Shown piece after piece: positions 1-13,600 of a DNA stretch of 64,000 bases (position 1 is its first letter; each line of letters opens with the position of its first letter). The position numbers and the translations under genes are program-made. The notes beneath the pieces were generated by a model, which saw nothing but the letters and a program-made list of their open reading frames with translations, ran no database searches and was not told the DNA's origin. The stretch comes from Nematostella vectensis (taxonomy: Eukaryota > Cnidaria > Anthozoa > Actiniaria > Edwardsiidae), in assembly GCF_932526225.1 (NCBI RefSeq), contig NC_064048.1, forward strand, positions 8,580,515 through 8,644,514, read 5' to 3'.

Positions 1-2064
1 ATAAAATCACGTATTTTAGGTAAAAAAAGCTCATTCTTTATGTATCAAGGACGTCAAATGTCTATAACCTACTAAATATGAAATTTTGTCTTGATTTTAA
101 ATTTATTTCTTCTAAATCTGCGATTAATCGCAATTATCGGGTATTTTGACGTTTGCTAAAATAAAAAGAGGTAGAGATGGATTTAATAAGGAGGATTTGT
201 AAGTGTCTGTCGACTAGACACCAAAGACCAATAAGATGCTTTAGATATGCCTCCTTAATCAAAGTTATTAGGTTGTGATTCTTTTCTTGAGAATATTAGA
301 GGATTTGGATGTTCTGCAAAAGAAACATCTTCGTAGGAACTCTTTGTCGCGCAAATAGCGCAAAATGGCACAGGAATTGTCACAAATTTGCGGTATTAAT
401 GCTCGAAAGCACTTTTAAAATAAGCTGACCAGCAGAGGCACTACGAAAAAAAAAGTGCTTATTGCTCCCTACGTGTGCATCATAGTGATGAATCGCCGCA
501 CCAATAGAGGACTATTTTATTATCCTAAAGATGTCTTAATGATGACCTCAGGGATGGAAAGGGCCGTGGAGCATAAGAAAAGGAAAGGTATCCAGGAAGC
601 GAGAGAGGATGACAAAAAAGTGTAGAGCTTTTGTCAGGCTTATAGAATATATTAACAGAATATATAAGTGGAGGCTGTTGAAAATGGTACGTTCCTTTTT
701 CTGATGTCCGAGCTCCACAATGTACATGAGACACGCTTGGTAGATTTTGGGAATAAGAAATCCTTTAACCGTTTTCTACTAAAGGACAGAGTTTTCGAGG
801 CTTTTCCTAAGGTGCGGATCAGTGATCAACGGACCGTTATTGTAATAAAGGGGAGAAAGTTATTCTGAAACAAACTGAAAGAGACTTTTCAGAATGATGC
901 GCGTACGCTAGCATGTGCCCAGTGTCCGCGGGTAATTCTTTTCCAAACAGAGGATTTTTCCTTTCTTAGGGACGTTTTCTTCGAGGTGCCGAAGAAACCA
1001 CGGTGCTAAAAACAAGTGTTCAAAAACTCTAATGTTGACGATACTAGCGTCAACCTTAAGTGAGGACACGCTTAGCCCAAAACCTGACGTAAGCCAGAAT
1101 TATTCTATTATTCTAACGATCAGAAGGTTTTAAGCGCCATATCTGTAGACGCCAGCCACCACTGCCGATCTATATTAGTTCGATATCCTTTTTTTTACAA
1201 AATGAAAATATAAATCATGGAACGCTATTAGCTAGGGTTTTCGGCTTCATACGACCGAGTGGTTGGAAGTCAAGGGCGTCTGCCGGCTCCCCCGCTTTGA
1301 CCCATAACTAGCGAAGGGTAGAGCGAGGCTCTCGCCTCGGAAACAATTGTGATACTTTGATTTTAAAATAACACAGGGCCGTAACGAAAAGATAAACAAA
1401 TGATCCGAGTTGTCATGGTATATAATTTATCAACGCAGAATGGGCTATGAAAAATCTCCCTCATCGGTAGCTTTTTTTCCCTGCTGGCGGGCCTATCAAT
1501 TACAGCCGCGCTGGTTAAATTAAAGCTCTATAGCCCTTAATATAATACTTAGAGAACTTATTGAAATAAAATTTCTGGGAAAATTCATGTGCACCACATT
1601 TGTGCTTATTTAATGAATAAAAATGAGTCATATTTGCATGTTAGCAAAAGCGATGTAAATAAAGCCGCGTGGGGCCTGGGTTCCAGTAGGTTTTCCTTCT
1701 TCTTCAATTTTATAGCTATTTATAAGTTTTTTTGGCTCGAAATTCGATAGAATACAGTTGAAATGATGGAAATCGTTTTCAAATATGTGCATTTTGATTT
1801 TTTTGGTGTCTTGAAAAGGTATGAAATCTTACCCGCAACACCAGATTTCTAAAAAAATTATTGCTCTTTATTTATGGATCCGCAAATGGTACCGGTCGGC
1901 ACCGGTCTCAATATTGATTACCATCCTCTAGGCTATATTTATACCAATTTTGGTGCTTTTGTCCACTCTGTATAGATTGAGCTTTTTTTGTGCGCTAAGC
2001 GACCCGACTATCAATTGTAGCTCCAATCTCGTTACGTTTAGATTAGTTTTAGTGTATCTCATTT
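1..2064. other. No gene recognised
   Basis: AT-rich sequence with only short open frames and no similarity I can name. It could be the distal 3' flank of EIF2B5 or part of a neighbouring gene's intron. Confidence 0.5.
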
Positions 2065-2247
2065 TGTAGTTCCAGAAAACCCCCTTGAAAAAAATAAACA
2101 GTAAGGCTAAGGAAAAAGGGCATTTTACCCCCCTCCCCTCTGGAAATTCCTGTGGGTTTGAACCTCCCCCCTCCCCCCTCCCCCGGAATTTCCAATCCCA
2201 TCCATGGGGGGGGGGGGGGGGGGGTATGGATATTTTCTGGAACTACA
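2065..2247. mobile_element. Small palindromic element with C-run and G-run
   Basis: Perfect 15-bp inverted ends TGTAGTTCCAGAAAA, with C-rich and G-rich tracts inside that also pair. The plus strand of 2205-2224 is an uninterrupted G run. A related motif TATGGATCTTTTCTGGAA occurs at about 4147. Confidence 0.65.
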
Positions 2248-2783
2248 CATTGTAAAGGGGGAATTTCTCCCGGAATTTTATGGTAGTTGACTTTTTATTT
2301 TTAGAATTCTTCCCAGAATCTTATGTTAGATGACTTGTTACATCCGCAGATCGCTAAACTTGGTACTCAAATGGAAACCCAGAAATTGGACCTTATAAAA
2401 TACCTAGTCGGTGAGTTGGGCAATGATCGATAGGCATAATGGGTAGCAAAAGCTAGGCCTTAGCAGACCAGTTTTTGTTGACCTGTCTTACAGCGGTCAT
2501 TTTTATCTTGTTTGACAAAACGCATTTTTAGTCTTTTTTGCTAAGGACATTTATCAAATTTTGATGGCACAATTATGTTATTACTTTACCATCTAAACGA
2601 TATATTACAAAGTTTAAAGTCTCTTAAAGTCGTCATGAGGACATTAATAACGCCTATTAGAGTAAAATACAGAATAAGCGACCCTTTCGATTAAGTTTCT
2701 CCACTCCTTCCCGGAAGGTGATGCCCCTTTGACCATGATAGTCAGGGACATGGAAGCGACACAGAAATCGAAATATGATCTTT

Positions 2784-3262
2784 ATTGTTCCTTTTCTAGA
2801 TATCATTGCTGTTCCTTTTCTAGAAATCATGGTTATTGCTCATTGTCTAAGAACCATGATTATTTTCCCATTTCTATGAATCATGGTTATTGTTCCTTGT
2901 CTAAGAATCGTGATTATTTTTTCCTTTTCTAAGAATCATTATTGTGCCTTTTCTAAGAATCATGGTTATTGTTACTTTTCTAAGAATCATAATTATTTTC
3001 CCATTTCTAATCATGGTTATTGTTCCTTTTCTAGGAAGCATTGTTATTGTTTCTTTTCTAATAATCATGGTTATTGTTCCTTTTCTAAGAATCATGGCTG
3101 TTCCTTTTCTAGGAAGCATGGTTATTTGTTCCTTTTTTAGGAAGCATGGTTTTTGTTCCTTTTCTAGGAAGCATGGTTATTGTTCCTTTTCTAAGAACAA
3201 TGGTTATTTTTCCTTTTCTAAGAATCATGGTTATTGTTCCTTTTCTAGGAAGCATGGTTTCC
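2784..3262. repeat. 27-bp tandem repeat
   Basis: About 17 units of the type CTAAGAATCATGGTTATTGT followed by TCCTTTT, with 21- and 24-bp deletions in some. Open frames on both strands (up to 149 codons) are by-products of the repeat. Confidence 0.9.
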
Positions 3263-4249
3263 TGTACCACTCTCATGCTAGCCATTTGGCGGATTTTCAA
3301 GTCATGACCGTGGGAGTGGGCAGCGGAATTCCCGAAAAACATGGCACCACATGTGAACACGTGGTTCTTAGAGTGCAAACAGTAAAAGATTAATAAAACT
3401 AGATTGCACTATTTTGTACAATCACTGAATAGTGAATTGTCAATTTCACTCACAAAATAGTGTGGCCGCTCAACCGATACAGTGAGACAAAAGAAAGCCA
3501 AAGTCACGGTCCAAATATTCTACTAAATAATGGCGTTCCAGTTTTTGACAAAAACTATTTTGACAAAATTGTACAAAGTAGTACTATTTACTAACTAATC
3601 TTTCACGCTTTTAGAGCGGTTTTCATTAACCCGTGAAACAAAGTGTGATAGTCAAAGGGTAATAGTCAGTAAAACACAAAAGAGAACAATAGAATCAGAT
3701 CAGAAAGTGCAATATGCTAAAGTGTAGTTGACGGGTTAATTTTTAAGTTCATCAATAAGAAATGGAAGGAAAATTAAACGTGATGTTAAGGCTGATTTAG
3801 TCTCTTTAATAAGACTAAGAAAAGGCATGTTTACAAAATATACGGATAAATAAACTTTTTTTTCAGAACAATACCGAGTGATTCAAATCAAGAAAGTAAA
3901 CCTGTATTTTAAATTTTAAACAATAACAAGTGGTTGATAGACATTCTCTAACTAAGCATCCACTTTCCGCCATCTATACATCTAACCTATCTTACATCCA
4001 CTTCCTTCCCCCCCCCCCAGTATTTCGAAGCCTGCTATATATGGCAAGGATGTATGCAGCTGTACGTCAACGTACGTTACAGCTAAGCCCCATACAACCT
4101 CTGTATTTTATCCATTACGGAGGGGGAGGGGGGGGTGAAAGGGGATATGGATCTTTTCTGGAATTCTGGAAACACGTGAAAAAATATGTATTTCCATCAA
4201 GTAAGCGGTCAAGAACAAGAGATGAAAAGGCACGAACACTATAGTTTCC
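3263..4249. other. No gene recognised, 3' flank of EIF2B5
   Basis: AT-rich, with a C run at 4009-4019, a G-rich run at 4120-4136 and a near-palindrome around 4057-4083. No coding pattern seen. Confidence 0.5.
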
Positions 4250-4255
4250 TTTATT
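4250..4255 (-). promoter_or_regulatory. Candidate poly(A) signal of EIF2B5
   Basis: Minus-strand AATAAA about 360 nt beyond the EIF2B5 stop codon. Plausible by position; other A/T-rich hexamers lie nearby, so the true site is uncertain. Confidence 0.45.
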
Positions 4256-4617
4256 TATAATTTACAGCACAAAAACCGAAGTCCTGGATGGTTGTAAATC
4301 ATTCTTATATTACCGAGAGGCATAGAGCCAATCAGAATACCCTTCAAGAATCTCTGCAAGCTGCCTTTTTCCCATCCTATTTAAGCTACAGAGTGTAATA
4401 AGACAACAATCTCCATCGGTTGATTTGGGAAAGCTATTGTGATCTAATTTGGGTAAATGAAGGAGAAAGCTTTGTTTTGATACAGTTATTTTGAGATTTG
4501 TGCGCATTGCGTCTCTTCCATGATTGAATGTGAATAATAACAAAGGTTTGACTGACTCGGGCTGTCTCTCGAAAGTATGAAAACATATTAGAACTATCCA
4601 GACTTTAATCCAGTTTT

Positions 4618-7600
4618 CTAATCGTCATCGTCTTCATCGTCACTTTCTTCTTCGGCTTCTTTAAGCCACGTGACAAAACGCGCGGCCTGAAAAAAAAAGG
4701 ATTTTTATGAATTGGGCTTCCTGTGGTGAGTTGGAACCGGAAGCCAGAAGAGTCCCTCTATCCCAGGCCCCCACTCTTTCTTGATCACGACACAGGAAGC
4801 CCGGACTATAAAAAAAGCCTTTTCCCCAAATCACTCGAGACGCCTGCAGGAGGCTTCATCACAACCACAATCATCCTTATCCCTCGACATGACTTTACAA
4901 TCATCGCCACTGTTACCACCGACAGCATCATCACCACCAACATTAACATCATTCCAATCGCCATCAAATATATCATTAACTAACATTAAAGCGGCATTGT
5001 GACCAGTTTTCTTCTGAGGGCCTCCGGAAACCTCAACATACAAGATGATATATCAAAATGTGCAGCCCATCCGCACTAAATTATCAATCACATCCTCAAA
5101 AAAACTTCCAATAGACACACGGCTTATACAATTTTGGACTATTTTTTTTCATGTTTTCCTTTAAAAATCATTAGTGATTGTTACCTTATAGACTGGAAGT
5201 TGGTGACATTTCCGCCTAAATTACCATCATTATCATTAATAACAAACATTTTTAGCCTGCGTAGCTGGCGGTTTTGTTCAGTTTCAGAGCAGTTTTTATC
5301 CGCGAATATGCATTTCGTAGCAAGCTTATTGTATGGCCGCGAGAGAGCTGGGGCAAGTGTAGGGTTTCCGGGCGCCCTTTACACTTACCCTGTTACGCCG
5401 CAAAATGTAATAACTAACACAAAATGTAATAACTATCGAAAAATGTAATAACTAACGCAAAATGTAATAACTAACGCAAAATGTAATAATTAACGCAAAA
5501 TGTAATAACTAACGCAAAATGTAATAACTAACGCAAAACGTAATAATTAACGCAAAATGTAATAACTAACGCAAAATGTAATAACTAACGCAAAATGTAA
5601 TAACTAACGCAAAATGAAATAATTAACGCAAAATGTAATAACTAACGCAAAATGTAATAACTAACGCAAAATGTAATAACTAACGCAAAATGAAATAATT
5701 AACGCAGAATGTAATAACTAACGCAAAATGTAATAACTAACGCAAAATGTAATAACTAACGCGAAATGTGATAACGCAAAATGTAATAACTAACGCAAAA
5801 TGTAATAACTAACGCAAAATGAAATAATTAACGCAGAATGTAATAACTAACGCAAAATGTAATAACTAACGCAAAATGTAATAACTAACGCGAAATGTGA
5901 TAACGCAAAATGTAATAACATCAAAAAATGACAATTTACTATAACTAAAAGCTCTAACTAAGAAAATAGACGCTAGCATGTAGTGACCAACAGTTGTAGT
6001 AGCCCATCTCGGATCGACGGTTGGTCTCGGTCTCTTCAAACACTTGGCAGTGGTTCTGTCAGCAACCTGAGATGGCGAATCCTCCCTAGATCATGGTCTG
6101 TAAAGCTGCGATACTGTGCAGTTTTGATTGCCGCTATCATTTATATGCACCCTGGACTTTGTCACTTCTCAAACTAAATCGGGAATAATGTCACACCATA
6201 CCAACAAAATTTTAACTATTAGTCAATAGATAAAGTTATTACATTTTGCGTTATCACATTTCGCGTTAAATATTTTATTACATTTTGCGTTAAAAAGTTA
6301 TTACATTTCGCGTTGAAAAGTTATTACATTTCGCGTTAAACATTTATCACATTTTGCGTTGAATATTACATGTCGCGTGAAGATTACATGTTGCGTTGAA
6401 AGCTATTACATTTCGCGTTAAGCTAGGAAAAAAAACTTCGAAAAATTTCGCGCAATCGCCCATTAAAAAAGTGCTCTGCAAATCAGCAAAACCGCCAGCT
6501 ACGCAAAGGCTAGTGTAACTCATTATCATCATAATCGTGGCTAATGATCATGTTAAAATCACTGAAAATATATTTACAGTCTGCCTGAGGTCACGTTTCT
6601 GCTCCTCCATGGCCTGGTCATCATTTGAAGGTCCCGGATGGGCGTGCCAGTAAAGGATCACGGTCTCGTCTAGCACGTCCATCTCGTAGAGCAGGTGAAG
6701 ACAGACTTGCAGCGTGTCGCGACACCACGCGTTATCAAGGAAGAAGTCCTGAATCAAAACACATCCTAGTTGAGACTTGCGGCTTGCTACGGCACTATCA
6801 AGGAAGAACTTCTGAATTAAAACACATCCTAGCTAGGCTTGCAGCGTGCTACGGCACTATCAAGGAAGAAACCCTGAATCAAAACACATCCTAGTTTAGG
6901 CTTGCAGCGTGCTACGGCACTATCAAGGAAGAACTCCTGAATCAAAACACATCCTAGTTTCGGCTTGCAGCGTGCTACGGCACTATCAAGGAAGAACTCT
7001 TGAATCAAAACACATCCTAGCTAGGCTTGCAGCGTGCTACGGCACTATCAAGGAAGAACTATTGAATCAAAACACATCCTAGTTTCGGCTTGCAGCGTGC
7101 TACGGCACTATCAAGGAAGAACTCTTGAATCAAAACACATCCTAGTTTAGGCTTGCAGCGTGCTACGGCACTATCAAGGAAGAACTCTTGAATCAAAACA
7201 CATCCTAGTTTCGGCTTGCAGCGTGCTACGGCACTATCAAGGAAGAACTCTTGAATCAAAACACATCCTAGTTTCGGCTTGCAGCGTGCTACGGCACTAT
7301 CAAGGAAGAACTCTTGAATCAAAACACATCCTAGTTTAGGCTTGCAGCGTGCTACGGCACTATCAAGGAAGAACTCTTGAATCAAAACACATCCTAGTTT
7401 AGGCTTGCAGCGTGCTACGGCACTATCAAGGAAGAACTCTTGAATCAAAACACATCCTAGCTAGGCTTGCAGCGTGCTACGGCACTATCAAGGAAGAAAT
7501 CCTGAATCAAATCACATCCTAGTTTAGGCTTGCAGCGTGCTACTGCACTATCAAGAAAGAAATCCTGAATCAGAACACATCCTAGTTTAGGCTTGCAGCG

Positions 7601-10600
7601 TGCTACGGCACTATCAAGGAAGAAATCCTGAATCAAACCACATCCTAGTTTAGGCTTGCAGCGTGCTACGGCACTATCAAGGAAAAACTCCTGAATCAAA
7701 ACACATCCTAGTTTAGGCTTTTAGCGTGCTACGGCACTATCAAGGAAAAACTCCTGAATCAAAACACATCCTAGTTTATGTTTGCAGCGTGCTTCGGCAC
7801 TATCAAGGAAGAACTCCTGAATCAAAACACATCCTAGTTTAGGCTTGCAGCGTGCTACGGCACTATCAAGGAAGAACTCGTGAATCTAAACACATCCGGG
7901 CTTGCAGCGTGCTACGGCACTATCAAGGACACCGAATATAACACAGTCACGTGCAACGCACGTTTCAAGCACGCGCACGAGAGGCGCTCTACCACATGCT
8001 CTAAAAACTCTGACCACATGCGACACACGCTCTGACCACGTGAGAAAACCCTCTATCACGTGCTCTACCAGCTCTGACCACGTACAAAACACGCTCTGTT
8101 CACGTGAAACCCATCCTCTGACCACGTGCGACAAGCCAGGTTCCTTACCTCGATGGCGCTGATAAGATCTCTCTGTCCCTCTGCATCCTTCACGTAATTC
8201 TCGAAAACTGGTTTCAGATGCATCATCGTCTGTTGACGAAAATATGCACAAAACAAAAATATGACAAAAATAAAAGTCAAGCAAGCTGCTACGGTTTTAC
8301 GCTACTTACTCACTATTGTGTAACGCATTCTCGAGTTACGCAAGTTGTCACAGTCTTAAACTACCGCAGCTTGCGTCTGCTCGTCCAGTTCTGGCCCTGT
8401 AACGCACTATCGGGTACCGTCAGCCGTCACGGTCATACATTACGTATTCAGTTCCGTGTTAACGCATTCTTGAGTTTCGAATTGCGTCTTCCTGTCAAGT
8501 CCTGGTCTCGTAACGCAATATCGGGTACTACAAACCGTCACTGTCACACGCTTCCTGTACACTGCCCGTACCGTACATATAGAGGTTTACTCATTGTGTT
8601 TACTTGTCCATGTCACTGTACCCTGGGTACCAGAGTCTCGAGCTTCGTTCTTTTACTATGCGCCCTCTACTGTCTACGAGGAGCGACTCGTTGTCGCCGC
8701 TTCGCGTCTCGTGTTGTCGGAGCGAAGCTCGAGCCTCTGGCACCAAGGTGATGTCATTGTCATGTAATGACGCTTGAGAAATGCAAGCCGTCACTATCAC
8801 ACACAACGTATTTACTGTCGCGTAACGCGCTCCAGAGTCACGCAATCCGTCAGGGTTAGACTTAACCTTTTTTGGTTTAATTGACTGTGCCTGCTTGTCC
8901 ATGTTGCTGTTGGGTAACGCACTCTTGCGTCACGCAATCCGTCGCGGTTAAACATTACCTTTTTGAGATTGACTGACTGTGCCTGGTTGTCCATGTTGCT
9001 GTTGGGTAACGCACTCTTGCGTCACGCAATCCGTCACGGTTAAACATTACCTTTTTGAGATTGACTGACTGTGCCTGGTTGTCCATGTTGCTGTCATGTA
9101 ACGCACTCTCCAGTAACGCTTTCCCGATTGACTGATTGACGTCACGGAACGTCACGTTATAGGCGTACCTGTGATTTGTAGATCACAAAATGCCGTGTTT
9201 GAATGGAAAAAGACGAGCACAGAAAATCGGCGTTCAAACACCTATAATTTCACATGCACTTCCAGGGGTATGGATCTTTTAAGGTATCCGGGTTTGATTA
9301 ATTTGGCTTTTGGACTTACACGCATCTTTTATGGCATCTGGGTTTAACTAATTTTAGACATACATGTAATTTGTTTTTATTAAATTTGTACCAAATAGGG
9401 TGTTCAAGAAGGAATGTCCCAAAGAGAAAATACCGAAGCTCCACCTTTTTTTTTCTGGGCGGTCTATTATACGGTAACAAGGGACATGACGGAAAACATG
9501 ACGTGACGCTTCAAATAAACCCATTTTATAAGGCGGAGAATTTCTCTGAGTACTTAGTAACTTATAGCAAACAAAATATCAAGTGCGACTCTTTTTTAAT
9601 TGATGCGACTTTTTGTAACGTGTCATTAAAATTTGAGCTTTTCGTCCCTGAGCTGATACACAGGGCAATGATGATCAAGGAAAAATTATCTTAAAAAGCC
9701 AATATCTGGTTATGTGCACTTCGGCCTCACGTTATTTTTGTTTTAAAAATCAGTCCGTAATACAAGGAACCTATAGCCACTAAAGAAATTGTGTCTTCTC
9801 TCTCTATCTGGAATTGCAAACATTCCAGGTTTTTCCGTCATGTCGTAACAAGGTGAATAGGGACATGCACCCAAAAGGGAAATTCTGTATTGCATCTTTT
9901 GAAAATTTTACTTTCCCTTGGCAGCCGAAGAGGAGGCTTAGACCTCAACTTTGTTCTCCGATTGTTCGAGGCATAGAGGCTTACTTGGAGGCGTTGATTT
10001 CGAGGATCATGTTATCCCCTGACACTCCATCGACCACGCCCAGTCGGATTGTCTCCAGTACTTCATTGTAGAATACTAGTCCAAGAAACAGCACCTAGTT
10101 AATAAAGTTATCATCCTTGCAAAAAAAAAAAAAAAAACAACACTGCGACTTGAAGCTTTCTCATATAGGACCTTTGCTCTACTGAACATTAAGAGGGTAG
10201 AGACATAAACTTGTTTTAATAACAATTTGGTGATTTTTATTTTTGAACAAAAGATGCAAAAATATCAGTTCAAATTTATAAGAGCCACTTCTGAATAAGC
10301 TAGATTATCAACCGTTTGAGAAAAGCCCTAGAATCTAAATGGGTAAATCGTCATCCCAGAAAAAAAAAAAAACCCATTCCCCCGGTCAGCACGCTACAGG
10401 AACCCCAAATCCTAAGAATACTGAAAAAGTCATAAAAACACCCTAGATGCCGGCGGAGGTGGCTATGTTTTGGTAATGATGTGGCTACGGTACGGTATTC
10501 TCTTACATCTGGAATCCTCGGGTGGAGGCGTGTCCGGCAGGCTACTAATATCGCTGGCAATGGAGCTTACTTCATCTTCACTGGAGCTTTCCCTTTCAGC

Positions 10601-13600
10601 ACCTGAGACAATAATATAGATTTAGGCACTGCCTAAAAGCGGAGCCAGCATTGGACACCTTCTGTGTTGACTGATTGAGGTATATTGGGGGGATCTAGGA
10701 CCCTGCTCTTTACTGAGATTTATTTATTGTACCAACCAAATGGATCCCGGCCTTATTCAAACATTTAAATTATGCAGTACATCAAAGTTAACAAACACAA
10801 TTCCTGGTGTGAATATGGCTGTCAAAGTTGTCAAGAGTCTAATGTCAAATTCTTATGTCCCATCATAGAAGTTCCATTATGAATATTTTTTTAATCAAAA
10901 CAATACTCTGACAAGCTTTGCCCTTGTGCAGAATATACAAACGCATAGTCTAAACTTCATGAAACGAACCCTCAAAATGCGGATACAAACGCACAGTCTT
11001 ACCTCCATGCGAACCTCCAAAAAGCGGATAAAAACTCAGTCTAAATTCCATACGTGAATTGCCTCCCCTTAAATCTTCCCAGCGTGCTGTTCGCTTACCT
11101 ACTTGTCCCAATCCACCGAGCAACGTAAGAACGGCGAATAAGCTCAAGGGACACAGGGATCCCACTGCAGGACCTGCCAAGCGCAATGGCGGGCCATTGG
11201 AGCGAGATCGTGCATGATGATGATTTTTGCCCATCGGCATTCATGTATAAAATGCTATTTTTTGATAAATTTTCCTTACCCCAAACATCTTCCACTTTAT
11301 CAGACTCATCATCGGATTCCGCTTCCTCGAACCACAGATATCCCGAACCCTCGGCGCCCACCTCGGTCTTATTGAATTCTACAAAGACATAACATTACAT
11401 TACTATCTAATGAACGCCCCCCCTTGCTTGCAAGTTTGCATTGAACGACGCCCCTCTTTAACAAACGCCCCCCTGCGTTTATTAGATCATTTACAGTACT
11501 GTAGTATTGTAAACAAACAATGTATTCAAGTGTACACCAGTCTCATCATGTGTTTTGTGGAACCCTGATTATGAGAACTCTGGCCACATTAACGAGTCGC
11601 CCTTACGATTTACAGTAAATTATATGAAGCTATTTTTTAACAATAACAAGTTCTCATCACTGCACAAAGTTTATTTCATAAACTCACCAATCGGCTCTGC
11701 TTGTTTGGGTTTCTCACCAATGGACAGGTCATCCATTCCAAAGTCAGTCTCATCTTCTTCCCGCCGCTTGAGGGTGACCCGTGCTCCCGGTCTCAGAGCG
11801 ATATCAGGTCCCAACACCACCTGCACAGGCATACAACAACACAATTTGTTTTTTTTTTTGTTTTTTTCGGAATAATGGATTTCGGTTTATCGGGATTCCT
11901 GTGGCCCGCGGGAAAATAAGGAGGCTGGGTTGGGCGACTGAAAGCTTGACTCCGAAATCTGCTCGCTATCGACTTTGTATTTTCGCACGACTAAGGTCGG
12001 CTGATCTAGCTCGGCCAACTAAGCTAGGCCTTTCCATTTTTTACGCAGCTCGCGGGAAAAATGGCAACTGTATTTTCCTTTGGGGAGGGGGGTGCTTCTA
12101 TCTTCTTCTCTGGGATCACACATTTGTTTGATATACTTACATTGAATGAGACTACAGATCCTGAGGTCACTGTTACATTCCTGTAAGACAGGAAGGATAC
12201 ATGATTTTACACTTGCAACAAAACAACCACAGCGATGGACGGCATGACAGGAAAAACAAAAGATCACAATTCACAATTAATTACAATTTAGTTTAAGTAA
12301 AAACACTTTTGACTTTACACTAAAATATGCAACATTTAGCTTATTTCTGTACCAGTGTACTTAACACTCAATATGATTTGTACAGTTCTATTGGTTATAG
12401 ACCGTTTTTGGCCAGTACAGTACGAAATTAGTTTAGTATTCATGACGTCTAAAAAAGTCATCAGACTTCGAATCATTAACAACTCGCGTTCTAATTTGTG
12501 GAACAGTTCATGGCCATTTTCATCTGTGGAATAGGTGGACTCCTATAGATATATTAGCCTAACCACTAGACACTATCATCAACATCAGTATAATAAAACA
12601 GCAATACTATTTGTATTGTATACAAAATCTACTGTTACAGCTATAAAAAGTTGGGTTGGTACCAGATAACAAGAATAATTAGCCGAACTGGAGTATAATG
12701 CTATAGTTACACTTACTTCTTTATATGGACATTAGAGCAGAGGATAGCACATGAGATGTAGCAGTTGTCTTCAACAGTGACATTATCCCATAAGTGAGCC
12801 CCTTCTATACGAACATTATCACCTAGAACAAAAAACATTTTCTTACTGGCTAGTGAAACCTCCATATAATGGGCACTTTGAAAAGCTGTCTGTTACATGT
12901 TAGGTTCGAGAATAATGAAGGCCGTCCTAGTAATGAAGGCCCCTAAATCAAGCATGTCAGAGAAATGGGGGCCCGTTATATGGAGGGTGTCCAAGTAATG
13001 GAGGGCTTTTATATAGAGGGTGTCAAAATAATGAAGGCCTCTTATTTTGAAGGTGCCAGAGAATTTGAGGCCCACTATATGGCGGGTGTCCAAGCAATGA
13101 GGGCCCGTTATTTTGAGGGTGTCAGAGTAATGAAGGCCTGTTATATTGAGGGTGTCCAAGTAATGAAGGCCTGTTACTTTGAGGGGGCTGGAGGCCTATC
13201 ATATGAAGGGTGTCAACATAATGAGGACCCTTTGTATGAAGTGTGTCCGAACAATTAAGGCCCATTATATAGTTGTCTGATTAAGGAGGCAGTTAAATGC
13301 AGGGTGACTGAGTAATGTCAACACACCTATAGCGCAATTCTTTCCTATAACAGTGTTAGATATGACTGTTCCTGTGCCCACAGATGTACCACCACCAATA
13401 ATCAGGTTCTCTTCTAAGACACAGTCCCTGAAACAGAAAGAGGGGGAAGAACAGATGGCATTTTATAACAAAACCCTGGAAGTTTGTGAGAGAGTTGTAT
13501 AATACAGCTTGAATCATATTTTGTCTACAATAACAGCTCATGCAAAGTTAAAAAAAAAAATTCCGCACTGGCTCATGTGTCCAATCTCTTTTGGGCAATA

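Larger units (their letters stand above)
5253..6512. mobile_element. 1.26 kb inverted-repeat element with inward 20-bp arrays
   Basis: Ends are inverted: TAGCCTGCGTAGCTGGCGGT on the left, with the matching complement at 6488-6512. Inside, a 20-bp unit AATGTAATAACTAACGCAAA is repeated about 25 times (5403-5925), and its reverse complement is repeated about 8-9 times at 6236-6418, around a unique 0.3 kb core. Non-coding. It lies in EIF2B5 intron 20. I see no clear target duplication. Confidence 0.8.

Noticed and set aside
2883-3393. 149-codon and other frames in the 27-bp repeat
   Set aside because: Repeat-driven frames on both strands with hydrophobic low-complexity content.
5403-5925. CRISPR-like array
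   Set aside because: Contiguous 20-bp repeats without unique spacers, in a eukaryotic intron.
9371-9694. 107-codon plus-strand open frame
   Set aside because: Lies within EIF2B5 intron 17 on the opposite strand, without recognisable domain; might be a transposon remnant.
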